A stretch of 8,265 nucleotides of DNA from Ferroglobus sp. (GTDB lineage: Archaea; Halobacteriota; Archaeoglobi; Archaeoglobales; Archaeoglobaceae), in contig WAJX01000152.1 in assembly GCA_015523665.1 (NCBI GenBank), positions 1 to 8,265 on the forward strand, read 5' to 3'. The translations under genes were made by a program, and so were the position numbers. This document shows, in pieces, positions 1-5,930 of this stretch; position 1 is the first letter of the stretch, and every line of letters starts with the position of its first letter. A model generated the notes under the pieces. That model was not told the origin of the DNA. It worked only from the letters and a program-made list of their open reading frames with translations, and did not search any database.

Positions 1-84
1 ATAACTCCTTATAATTTTAACAAGCTTCGAAAGTTTAACGTCACTTACATCATTTTCATCATCTTGTGATTTTTCAGCTTTCAT
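1..84 (-). CDS. Partial divergent ORF, product unknown
   Basis: An open frame of 28 codons starts at an ATG at 84-82 on the minus strand and runs off the left edge without a stop. The visible N-terminus reads MKAEKSQDDENDVSDVKL then SKLVKIIRSY: an acidic, hydrophilic leader followed by a basic, amphipathic stretch. There is no signal peptide or membrane segment, and I do not recognise the family. A TATA-like TTATTATA on the minus strand at about 118-111 lies roughly 27 nt upstream of the ATG, which would fit a leaderless transcript. A GGTGA at 109-105 is too far away (20 nt) to be a normal ribosome binding site. The gene is divergent from the eS26-like gene. The frame is short and may be chance, but its codon use (AAA, GAT, ATA, AGG) matches the real genes here. 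Confidence 0.45.
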   Translation of the reverse strand, partial: MKAEKSQDDENDVSDVKLSKLVKIIRSY

Positions 85-126
85 TATAATCGATAGTTTT
101 AAGTTCACCTATAATAAAATTTTATT
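81..126. promoter_or_regulatory. Divergent promoter region between the left-edge ORF and the eS26-like gene
   Basis: This short AT-rich spacer separates two divergent starts. On the plus strand TATAAT at 85-90 would place transcription start near 112-115, a leader of about 12-15 nt before the ATG at 127; that leader has no Shine-Dalgarno sequence. On the minus strand TTATTATA at 118-111 would place the start near the ATG at 84. Both are read by eye from TATA spacing alone, in a region where AT-rich matches are easy to find. Confidence 0.35.
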
Positions 127-393
127 ATGACAAAAGCTCCCTATGTTAGGGAGTATAAACAGAGCAGTGCTAGGGGTAAAGACTATACGATAAGATGTGA
201 TGGCTGTGGTAGAAATGTTCCAAGGTTTAAAACATTTGTAAGTTATTCTGGATTTAGGCTCGATTACGAACTTGTGAAGCTTGTAGGAAGAAAGAATGTA
301 CATGTTTTTCAGCAAAAGAAATACTACTGCCCTAAATGTGCAAGAAATTTTGGCATAGTTCATCCAGGAAAACTTGGGAGAAGGAGAAAGTAA
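127..393 (+). CDS. rps26e: Small ribosomal subunit protein eS26-like zinc-ribbon protein
   Basis: An 88-residue basic protein. Two CxxC pairs, C24/C27 (IRCDGCGRNVP) and C68/C71 (YYCPKCARNFGIV), would bind one zinc ion. The layout fits eS26: a basic N-terminus, an (I)xC-x2-C-x(3)-VP knuckle, a variable middle and then YC-x2-CA-x(4)-IV with an arginine-rich tail (GRRRK). In eukaryotes eS26 sits at the mRNA exit channel of the small subunit; a ribosomal role here is inferred from the family. The family is known mainly from Crenarchaeota-related archaea and eukaryotes, so its presence beside euryarchaeal-looking genes is notable. The start is the only ATG before the conserved part. It is transcribed alone: the next gene is 160 nt away. 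The alternative is an unrelated small zinc-ribbon protein, since the middle (residues 35-60) is not diagnostic by eye. Confidence 0.68.
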   Translation: MTKAPYVREYKQSSARGKDYTIRCDGCGRNVPRFKTFVSYSGFRLDYELVKLVGRKNVHVFQQKKYYCPKCARNFGIVHPGKLGRRRK

Positions 394-442
394 AAGATAA
401 TTTATTATGAATTTTTAATTAAAAATAATATAAATAGAAAAA

Positions 443-462
443 TATAAAGAATTATAAAGAAT
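443..462 (+). repeat. Tandem duplication of a TATA-containing decamer
   Basis: TATAAAGAAT occurs twice back to back, at 443-452 and 453-462, in the 160-nt spacer between the eS26-like gene and the nitrilase gene. Each copy contains a usable TATAAA, so this may be the nitrilase-truA promoter, with a start near 470-482 and a leader of about 70-85 nt. A short T5 tract at 412-416 upstream could end the eS26 transcript. The rest of the spacer is AT-rich with only trivial ORFs (for example ATG at 473 with 8 codons). Confidence 0.4.
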
Positions 463-528
463 TTAGAGATATATGGGGAAATTGGTTAGAGAAAATTGAT
501 AGATGTGAAAAATATGTGGAAAAATAAT

Positions 529-548
529 TAAGAGTTTAACATCTCTTA
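529..548 (+). promoter_or_regulatory. Inverted repeat just upstream of the nitrilase gene
   Basis: TAAGAG (529-534) and CTCTTA (543-548) form a perfect 6-bp inverted repeat around an 8-nt loop; a U-G pair (528/549) could extend it in RNA. It ends 5 nt before the ATG at 554. There is no Shine-Dalgarno sequence there, so the repeat is either a hairpin at the initiation region or an operator half-site pair. If TAATTA (526-531) serves as TATA box, the transcript would begin near the ATG and the repeat would be DNA only. Six base pairs in AT-rich DNA can be chance. Confidence 0.25.
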
Positions 549-553
549 GCTCT

Positions 554-1342
554 ATGAAAGTTTCTGCTGTTCAATGTAGAGTGGGAAAAAATAATCCTTT
601 TAAAAGTTCAGAAAATTTGATTTTAGAAGGAATTGAAATTGGAGTAGAATTGTTTCTCCTCCCAGAATATTTTTCATATACCATAGGAGACATGAGTCTT
701 GAAACTTCTAAAAAAACGAAAAATTGGTTGAGAAATATCAGTAATGAATATGGGATAATATTAGCCGGAAATGTTATTGAAAAGATCGAAGAGAGTGGAG
801 AGTTATACAACATCTTGTACATATACGACTCTGGAGAATTTTTGGGTTCTCAAACCAAAATACATCCAACTAAAACAGAGAGAGAGCTTGGCATAAGATG
901 TGGAAAAAAGATAGAGATCTTTGATGTTAGAGGAATAAAGCTTTCAGCTTTGATATGTGCAGATATATTATATCCAGAGTTATGTAGAGTTCCTGCTATA
1001 AAAGGTGCTGAGGTAATCTTAAATCCTGTTGTTAGTCTTAAGAAATCTGAACTCCCCTCTGAAAATCTCAGATATTGTATGTATTTTACACGAGCATTTG
1101 ATAATGCATATGCAGTAATTAAAGCTGGAGGAGTCGGTTATACTTTTTTAGGGGAGAGATGTGTTGGTAGAAGTTTAATTGTGGATCATACTGGAATACT
1201 TGCTAAATATAAAGATGAAGAAAAAGAAGAGCTTATATCTGCAAAGATAGACTTAGAGAGTATAAGAAAATATAAAGAGATTAATTATTCATTGAAAGAT
1301 AGAAATTTGGAAGCTATAAAAGAGCTTATGAGACGATCTTAA
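554..1342 (+). CDS. Carbon-nitrogen hydrolase (nitrilase superfamily)
   Basis: A 262-residue cytoplasmic amidohydrolase of the nitrilase/CN_hydrolase fold. The Glu-Lys-Cys triad is visible: E38 in FLLPEYF, K102 in QTKIHPTKTE and C135 in SALICADILYPE. Family signatures continue with RAFDNAYAVIKAG (180-192, usually RAxENxxYV) and GRSLIVDHTGIL (205-216). Length is normal for the stand-alone branch. The motif around the cysteine (LICADILYPE) is nearer the amidase/carbamoylase-type branches than true nitrilases, but the substrate cannot be read from the sequence; omega-amidase and N-carbamoyl hydrolase activities are possible, not shown. The ATG at 554 fits the conserved first strand (MKVSAVQCRVG). 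There is no Shine-Dalgarno sequence. The truA gene begins at the next base after its stop, so the two are surely co-transcribed. Confidence 0.88.
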   Translation: MKVSAVQCRVGKNNPFKSSENLILEGIEIGVELFLLPEYFSYTIGDMSLETSKKTKNWLRNISNEYGIILAGNVIEKIEESGELYNILYIYDSGEFLGSQTKIHPTKTERELGIRCGKKIEIFDVRGIKLSALICADILYPELCRVPAIKGAEVILNPVVSLKKSELPSENLRYCMYFTRAFDNAYAVIKAGGVGYTFLGERCVGRSLIVDHTGILAKYKDEEKEELISAKIDLESIRKYKEINYSLKDRNLEAIKELMRRS

Positions 1343-2131
1343 ATGTTGAGAGTGGCTTTTAAATTTGCATACATAGGAACAAATTTTCATGGGTTGCAGT
1401 ATCAACCAAAAATACGAACAGTAGAGGGAGAGATAAGAAAAGCTTTAGAAAAAAATCAGATTATATTTAAAAACTTGAAATTCAGTGGGAGGACAGATTC
1501 AGGCGTTCATGCGTTGGGAAACGTCTTCTCGGTAGATGTAAAAAAGTTTAATTTAAGCTTAGTTAGAGCTTTGAATCACACTCTCCCAGATGACATATCT
1601 ATTTGGGGATATAGAATTGTTGAAAATACCTTTCATCCAAGAAAAATGGCTAAAAAGAGGATTTATAGGTATATTCTTTTAGAGGAAGATTATGATATTA
1701 AAGAGATGGAAAAAGCTCTTAAGATGATTGAGGGGGTTCATGATTTTAAGTTTTTTGTGAGAGGTAAGAAAAGTTGTATTAGAGAAATTTATAACACAAA
1801 AATTGAGAAAAAAGATAGATTTATTTTCATCGATATTGAAGGAAATGCATTCTGTTGGAATATGCTTAGGAATATAGTATCGGCTTTAAAGGTTGTAGGT
1901 ATAACTTCTGATTCGGGTTATATGATGAGAGTATTAAATGGAGAGGGTAATGTAAATCCTTCATCTCCACATGGCTTAATCTTGATGGATGTCGTTTACG
2001 ATTTTGACTTCAATGTGGATGAATTCGGTATTAAAAAGCTTAAAAGAATGTCAAAAACAAGAAAAGAATTTTATGGACAACTGTATTCAGTGATGAATGT
2101 TTTTTATGAATTTTCCAGTCTTTTCTCGTAA
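1343..2131 (+). CDS. truA: tRNA pseudouridine synthase A
   Basis: A 262-residue TruA-family enzyme that isomerises uridine to pseudouridine in tRNA; the family acts at positions 38-40 of the anticodon stem-loop. The catalytic aspartate is D52 in the signature FSGRTDSGVHALG (47-59). Other family features are the opening strand FKFAYIGTNFHGLQYQP (6-22), the RALNHTLPDDISIWG segment (75-89), FHPRKMAKKRIYRY (97-110) typical of the FhaR-x-a-xxrxYxY motif, and the second-half signature FCWNMLRNIVSALKVVG (170-186). Length is as expected for archaeal TruA. The ATG abuts the nitrilase TAA (TAAATG) and no clear ribosome binding site precedes it, suggesting translational coupling or reinitiation. The last 15 codons, including the stop, overlap the 3' end of cobA on the other strand. 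Confidence 0.95.
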   Translation: MLRVAFKFAYIGTNFHGLQYQPKIRTVEGEIRKALEKNQIIFKNLKFSGRTDSGVHALGNVFSVDVKKFNLSLVRALNHTLPDDISIWGYRIVENTFHPRKMAKKRIYRYILLEEDYDIKEMEKALKMIEGVHDFKFFVRGKKSCIREIYNTKIEKKDRFIFIDIEGNAFCWNMLRNIVSALKVVGITSDSGYMMRVLNGEGNVNPSSPHGLILMDVVYDFDFNVDEFGIKKLKRMSKTRKEFYGQLYSVMNVFYEFSSLFS

Positions 2132-2830
2132 TTTTACTACATCTCCAATCACAATTATCGCTGGAGGCTCTATTCTTTCTTTTTTTGCAATTTCTGCTAT
2201 ATTAGAAAGGTTACCAACAACAACTCTCTGATTTGCTGTAGTCCCTTCTTGAATTATGGCAACCGGTGTTTTTGGGTCTTTACCATTCTCGATTAATCTC
2301 CTACAAATTTTTTCTAAGTTCTTTACACCCATTAAAACTATTATTGTAGCGTTAAGCTTTGCTAAAGCGTCCCATTTTAACCTCTCTCTAGCCTCTCTCC
2401 CGGTTATAAATATTAAGGCTGGATCACATCTTCTATGAGTTACAGGAATACCTGCATATGCTGGTACTGCTATGGCTGATGTTATACCTGGGATAACTTT
2501 AAATTCAATTCCATTCTCGGCAAGAAATTCAATCTCCTCTCCCCCTCTCCCGAAAACAAATGGATCCCCTCCTTTAAGTCTTACCACTTTTTTTCCTTGT
2601 TTTGCATACTCAACTAACATTTTATTTATCTCTTCTTGCTTTTTTTTATGCTTCCCTGACCTCTTACCAACACTTATCAGCTCTGCTTTCGTTTTTTTCA
2701 ACAATTCGAGTATATCTTCTCCAATAAGATCGTCATAAAGTATTACATCAGCATCCATTATAACTTTGTAAGCTTTTAATGTTAGCAATTCAACATCTCC
2801 AGGGCCGGCTCCAACTATATAGACACTCAT
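2087..2830 (-). CDS. cobA: Uroporphyrinogen-III C-methyltransferase (SUMT)
   Basis: A 247-residue S-adenosylmethionine-dependent methyltransferase that methylates uroporphyrinogen III at C-2 and C-7 to give precorrin-2, the branch point to siroheme, cobalamin, F430 and archaeal heme. It is the single-domain SUMT type with no fused dehydrogenase/chelatase (CysG) domain. Motifs: VGAGPGD (6-12), SVGKRSGKH (53-61), the SAM-loop KGGDPFVFGRGGEE (86-99), IPGITSA (113-119), PVTHR (129-133), MGV (167-169), QEGT (194-197) and a C-terminal PAIIVIGDVV (223-232). The other tetrapyrrole methyltransferases (CbiE/F/H/L) share the fold, but the KRSGKH and PVTHR motifs fit SUMT. The ATG overlaps the hemC stop as ATGA, preceded by a Shine-Dalgarno AAGGTG inside hemC. 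It is last in the hemL-hemC-cobA operon and its last codons overlap truA antisense. Confidence 0.95.
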   Translation of the reverse strand: MSVYIVGAGPGDVELLTLKAYKVIMDADVILYDDLIGEDILELLKKTKAELISVGKRSGKHKKKQEEINKMLVEYAKQGKKVVRLKGGDPFVFGRGGEEIEFLAENGIEFKVIPGITSAIAVPAYAGIPVTHRRCDPALIFITGREARERLKWDALAKLNATIIVLMGVKNLEKICRRLIENGKDPKTPVAIIQEGTTANQRVVVGNLSNIAEIAKKERIEPPAIIVIGDVVKLREKTGKFIKNIHH

Positions 2831-3702
2831 ATTAACACCTTAACACTTCTTGCGATCTCTTTTGCTTCATCAATAGCTGATTTCTTACTCATCTTTTCAT
2901 CAATTCTTATTGAAAAGCTACCATCTCTTTTTAAAATTTCAATTATCAATCTGACTTTATTTTTGTATCTGGCATATATACCTGCAGGAATTGCACAACC
3001 TATACCTAATTCTTTTAGCACAACTCTCTCAACAGATGTTTCAAAAAATGTTCTTTTGTGATTTAGAAATTCAAACTCTTCTTTTCTATCTTCTCTAGTT
3101 GCTATAGCTATAACTCCTTGATTTGCTGAAGGAACAAAAATTTCTGGTGAGAGTTTTTCGTATTTTATTTCTTTATCAAGTCCAAGTCTTATCAATCCAG
3201 CTTCTGCAAGTATGATAGCATCGTACATTCCTTCTTTAAGTTTTCTTAACCTCGTGTCTATATTCCCTCTCAAGTTTTCAACTCTTAAATCCCTCCTCAA
3301 TTTCAAGATTTGAGCCCTCCTTCTTAGACTTGATGTTCCGATGATTGCTTTAGATGGCAACTCCTCTAAAGCCAGACCATTTGCAATTAAAGCATCACAT
3401 GCACTCTCTCTTTCAAGCACAGCTGCGATAACTGTCTCCTTAACTCGCTCACTTGGTACATCCTTATAGCTATGAACAGCTAAATCTATCTCCTTTCTTG
3501 CTAGAGCCTCATCTATTTTCCTAACAAAAGCTCCTATTCCTTTGAATTCGTGTAGTGGTTTATCTTTCATTATATCTCCTGATGTGCGTATAATCTTAGT
3601 TTCAACCTCATACCCATTTTTCAGTAATAACTCCTTCACTTTCTCGGCTTGAGCTAATGCAAGCTTACTCCCTCTGGTTCCAATTACAACTCTTTCAGAC
3701 AT
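2827..3702 (-). CDS. hemC: Hydroxymethylbilane synthase (porphobilinogen deaminase)
   Basis: A 291-residue cytoplasmic enzyme that joins four porphobilinogen molecules into hydroxymethylbilane on a covalently bound dipyrromethane cofactor. The cofactor cysteine is C236 in GIGCAIPAG. Other signatures: IGTRGSKLALAQA (7-19), TSGD (40-43), the active-site HSYKDVP (77-83, catalytic D81), IGTSSLRRRAQ (121-131) with the substrate-binding arginines, NLRGNIDTRLRKL (143-155) and PSANQGVIAI (191-200). Length is normal; the C-terminal domain is short, as in other archaea. The ATG at 3702 overlaps the 3' end of hemL by 19 nt and has GAGGT (3716-3712) 9 nt upstream. The stop overlaps the cobA start. No hemD follows, so the next step, ring closure to uroporphyrinogen III, is encoded elsewhere. 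Confidence 0.97.
   Translation of the reverse strand: MSERVVIGTRGSKLALAQAEKVKELLLKNGYEVETKIIRTSGDIMKDKPLHEFKGIGAFVRKIDEALARKEIDLAVHSYKDVPSERVKETVIAAVLERESACDALIANGLALEELPSKAIIGTSSLRRRAQILKLRRDLRVENLRGNIDTRLRKLKEGMYDAIILAEAGLIRLGLDKEIKYEKLSPEIFVPSANQGVIAIATREDRKEEFEFLNHKRTFFETSVERVVLKELGIGCAIPAGIYARYKNKVRLIIEILKRDGSFSIRIDEKMSKKSAIDEAKEIARSVKVLI
2836..2841 (-). promoter_or_regulatory. Ribosome binding site of cobA inside hemC
   Basis: AAGGTG lies 5 nt upstream of the cobA ATG, within the last codons of hemC, whose TGA stop shares bases with that ATG (ATGA). This fixes the start at 2830 and indicates translational coupling of the two enzymes. Confidence 0.75.
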
Positions 3703-4943
3703 CTTGATATTACCTCTGCTGTTTTTTCAATATCTTCATCGCTATGAGCTGTGCTAATAAAACAGATTTCATACTGAGATGGTGGAAAGAAAATACCGTT
3801 TTCAATCAATTTCCAATAAAATTCCATGAATTTCTCTTTATCAAGTTTCAATGCATCAATATAATCTCTTGGTCTTTCTCCAAAGTAAATACAGAACATG
3901 GATGCTATCGCTCCTATCTCATAATCACTCTCTTCAACAGCTTCTTTTATTACTCTCGTTTTCTCTTCAAGTTCTTTATATGGGTTATCTCTTTTTAATA
4001 TCTCTATTGTAGTCATTCCAGCTGTTAAACTAACTGGATTTCCACTGAATGTACCAGCTTGATAAACTGGTCCAGTAGGAGCGATGTATTCCATTATTTC
4101 TTTTTTACCACCAAAAATTCCTATAGGGAATCCTCCACCAGCAATCTTTCCGAGTGTTGTTAAATCTGGTTTAACGCTGTAATATTCTTGTGCTCCACCA
4201 AGAGAAACTCTGAAGCCAGTGATAATCTCATCAAAGATGAGGAGTATGTCATTTTCAGCTGTAATCTTCCTAACCTCTTTTAAATAATCATCCTCTGGCA
4301 GGATGAGTGATGAATTTCCCATAATAGGTTCGAGTATTAGAGCGGATATCTCATCTCTTTGTTTCTCTGAAATATATGCTAAGGTTTCTAGATTATTATA
4401 AGGGACTTGTAATGTATTTCTAACTAAATCTTCAGGCACTCCAGCTGAATTTGGGATTCCATAAGTGGTAGCTCCGCTTCCTGCTTTAACTAAAACAGTA
4501 TCATGTGCTCCATGAAAGCTACCTTCAACTTTTATGAATTTATCTTTTCCAGTGAAGCCTTTTGCAAGTCTTAAAGCTGACATTGTCGCTTCACTGCCCG
4601 TGTTAACCAATCTTATCATCTCCATTGATGGATATATTTCCCTTATGAGTTTTGCATATCTTATCTCAAGTTCTATTGGAGTTCCATATAACCAACCGTT
4701 TTCGAGAACCTCTTTAACTTTCTCTTTAACTCTATCATCAGCATGTCCTAAAATTAAAGGACCATAAGCCATACAGTAGTCGATATACTCGTTTCCATCA
4801 ACGTCATAGATCTTAGATCCTTTAGCTTTTGCTGTATAGAATGGATAAGGTTTAACCGCTCTTACAGGGCTACTAACACCACCGGGCATTAGCTTCTTCG
4901 CTTCGTTATAGAGTTCTTTGGATTTGACTGGTTTGGTATTCAT
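3684..4943 (-). CDS. hemL: Glutamate-1-semialdehyde 2,1-aminomutase
   Basis: A 419-residue PLP enzyme (class III aminotransferase fold) that converts glutamate-1-semialdehyde to 5-aminolevulinate, the second committed step of the C5 pathway. Signatures: MPGGVSSPVRAV (19-30), NTGSEATMSALRLA (114-127), GSFHGAHD (141-148), the PLP-binding DEIITGFR (238-245) and the Schiff-base lysine K266 in TLGKIAGGGFPIG (264-276). The family length is 420-430. Start choice: an in-frame TTG at 4952 would add three residues, but the ATG at 4943 is preferred because a TATA box (4972-4965) lies 26 nt upstream, placing transcription start at the ATG itself; there is no ribosome binding site, as expected for a leaderless message. 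It heads the hemL-hemC-cobA operon. A perfect palindrome lies between TATA box and start. Confidence 0.97.
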   Translation of the reverse strand: MNTKPVKSKELYNEAKKLMPGGVSSPVRAVKPYPFYTAKAKGSKIYDVDGNEYIDYCMAYGPLILGHADDRVKEKVKEVLENGWLYGTPIELEIRYAKLIREIYPSMEMIRLVNTGSEATMSALRLAKGFTGKDKFIKVEGSFHGAHDTVLVKAGSGATTYGIPNSAGVPEDLVRNTLQVPYNNLETLAYISEKQRDEISALILEPIMGNSSLILPEDDYLKEVRKITAENDILLIFDEIITGFRVSLGGAQEYYSVKPDLTTLGKIAGGGFPIGIFGGKKEIMEYIAPTGPVYQAGTFSGNPVSLTAGMTTIEILKRDNPYKELEEKTRVIKEAVEESDYEIGAIASMFCIYFGERPRDYIDALKLDKEKFMEFYWKLIENGIFFPPSQYEICFISTAHSDEDIEKTAEVISRCLKEL

Positions 4944-4946
4944 AAA

Positions 4947-4967
4947 AAGCAATTCATAGAATTGCTT
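4947..4967. promoter_or_regulatory. Perfect 9+9 bp palindrome in the hemL promoter, putative operator
   Basis: AAGCAATTC (4947-4955) and GAATTGCTT (4959-4967) are exact inverted copies separated by ATA. The 21-bp site begins at the downstream edge of the hemL TATA box and ends 3 bp before the ATG that is also the predicted transcription start. A dimeric helix-turn-helix protein bound here would block TBP/TFB or RNA polymerase. Because the message is predicted leaderless, the site acts as DNA rather than as an RNA hairpin. I do not recognise it as a known operator. Confidence 0.6.
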
Positions 4968-4972
4968 ATAAA
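4965..4972 (-). promoter_or_regulatory. TATA box of the hemL-hemC-cobA operon
   Basis: TTTATAAG on the minus strand (4972-4965) is centred about 26 bp upstream of the hemL ATG at 4943, the archaeal TATA-to-start distance. No Shine-Dalgarno sequence is found before the ATG, so a leaderless transcript is inferred. Confidence 0.6.
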
Positions 4973-5374
4973 TGTTGGTAATTTGGGGTTAATGTTGTTT
5001 TGATACATCATTTTTAAATTTTTTAAATGCTATATTGTGTTGTTGGTTAATTTGTTTAGAATTTATTCAATAATATAATTATTTTATTTAATCTATTTTA
5101 TAATTTTTTATTAAAAACATTTTAATAAGAAGTTAATTAGATAACCATCTCCAACAAATAGCTTCTATAAATAGTTTATATATATTATATATAAAATTTT
5201 TATATAAATTTATCAAACATCTATTGTAATTGAATTGATCACTAATAGATATACATAGACTAAAAATAAAATATATATCTAATCTCTAATTTTAATCTTA
5301 CTTCATTTTTTATCTATAGAAATTTTTATTTATTATGTAGAGTTGTTGCAGTGCTTATAAGGTTATACTCATAT
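4968..5374. other. AT-rich intergenic region between sor and hemL
   Basis: A spacer of about 400 bp with no convincing ORF on either strand and no GC-rich structure suggesting a tRNA or stable RNA. It holds: a TGATACATCA motif at 5001-5010, related to two copies in the hemB-sor gap; a 7+7 bp inverted repeat ATCTATT (5219-5225) / AATAGAT (5244-5250); long TATA-rich tracts around 5175-5215; an A-rich plus-strand run at 5261-5270 that reads as a T-rich possible terminator for sor on the minus strand; and a palindromic CTTATAAG at 5353-5360 that could be a TATA box in either direction. The hemL promoter elements lie at its left end. Confidence 0.5.
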
Positions 5375-5758
5375 CTATTGCGATTTCCACAATCCATGGA
5401 TGTTACAGTATTCTCTAGCCTCTATTTTTTCTGCTCTTATATTAAATTCAGCTTCAGCTTTATCTCCTGGTTTTAAAAACCTTCTATAAGCGACTCCGTC
5501 TGCAATTATTTCTATCCATTCGATATAATGGTTCTCTTCCATCGGATGAGGTATTGAGCCCACCTTTACTTTAACTCCAGTCTTTTCTATCTCCAACACT
5601 GGTACATGTTTTTCTCTTCCTACATCTTCGGTTTTCCCTGTAAGTAACTCCATTGGCTGGCCACAACAGACTAATTCTCCACCACCAACGGTTAAAACCT
5701 CCACAATATTTCCACACACATTGCATTTATAAACTTCTAATCTGTTATTCACTCCCAT
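5375..5758 (-). CDS. sor: Superoxide reductase, two-iron type (desulfoferrodoxin)
   Basis: A 127-residue enzyme that reduces superoxide to hydrogen peroxide without making oxygen, with electrons usually from rubredoxin. The N-terminal desulforedoxin-like domain carries a complete FeCys4 site: C12 and C15 ([10 protein letters not shown]) plus C31-C32 (LVCCGQPM). The catalytic domain shows the [Fe(His)4Cys] ligands H51 (EKHVPV), H71 (IPHPM), H77 (ENHYIEWIE), C118 and H121 (CNIHGLW), and the conserved loop E49-K50. This is therefore the full two-iron class, not the one-iron neelaredoxin. Start choice: ATG at 5758 has AGGTGA 5 nt upstream; a GTG at 5767 would add three residues. It is a single-gene unit with its own promoter between the hemAB and hemL-hemC-cobA operons on the same strand. 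Confidence 0.97.
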   Translation of the reverse strand: MGVNNRLEVYKCNVCGNIVEVLTVGGGELVCCGQPMELLTGKTEDVGREKHVPVLEIEKTGVKVKVGSIPHPMEENHYIEWIEIIADGVAYRRFLKPGDKAEAEFNIRAEKIEAREYCNIHGLWKSQ

Positions 5759-5763
5759 ATCAT

Positions 5764-5802
5764 TCACCTATCCTCATTTAAACATTTTAAAGCTTATATT
5801 TA
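5764..5802 (-). promoter_or_regulatory. Promoter and ribosome binding site of the superoxide reductase gene
   Basis: TAAATATAAG on the minus strand (5802-5793) is a good TATA box; transcription would start near 5772, giving a leader of about 14 nt that contains the Shine-Dalgarno AGGTGA (5769-5764), 5 nt before the ATG at 5758. The TATA box is flanked by TTTTAAA (5785-5791) and TTTAAAA (5799-5805), an inverted pair that could be an operator but is weak evidence in such AT-rich DNA. Confidence 0.5.
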
Positions 5803-5930
5803 AAAACTTTTGGTTATTTTTCAAAATGTGTATGAGTTTATCGTATTATAATTTACAGGATTTTATGCTCTTTAATATTGTTTTTAAGTAATTTGGATTT
5901 AAATTTTGTCAATTTATGATAATACATAGT

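Noticed and set aside
109..363. Minus-strand open frame opposite the eS26-like gene
   Set aside because: It is an antisense shadow; its hydrophobic composition arises from the complementary strand of a lysine- and arginine-rich gene.
473..499. Eight-codon ORF upstream of the nitrilase gene as a regulatory leader peptide
   Set aside because: It has no ribosome binding site and no codon run suggesting attenuation; such short ORFs are expected by chance.
394..553. C/D box guide RNA in the spacer before the nitrilase gene
   Set aside because: No properly paired C (RUGAUGA) and D (CUGA) boxes were found at suitable spacing.
3744..4767. Plus-strand open frames opposite hemL, hemC, cobA and hemA
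   Set aside because: They are antisense shadows of strongly conserved enzymes, with phenylalanine- and serine-rich translations and no recognisable motif.
4944..4952. TTG at 4952 as the start of hemL
   Set aside because: It adds three residues and lies inside the palindrome, upstream of the transcription start predicted from the TATA box; the ATG at 4943 fits better.
5150..5215. AT-rich tract as a replication origin
   Set aside because: There are no origin recognition box repeats with G-rich arms and no orc1/cdc6 gene nearby; low GC alone is general to the intergenic DNA here.
5759..5767. GTG at 5767 as the start of the superoxide reductase
   Set aside because: The AGGTGA at 5769-5764 overlaps that codon and is correctly spaced for the ATG at 5758.
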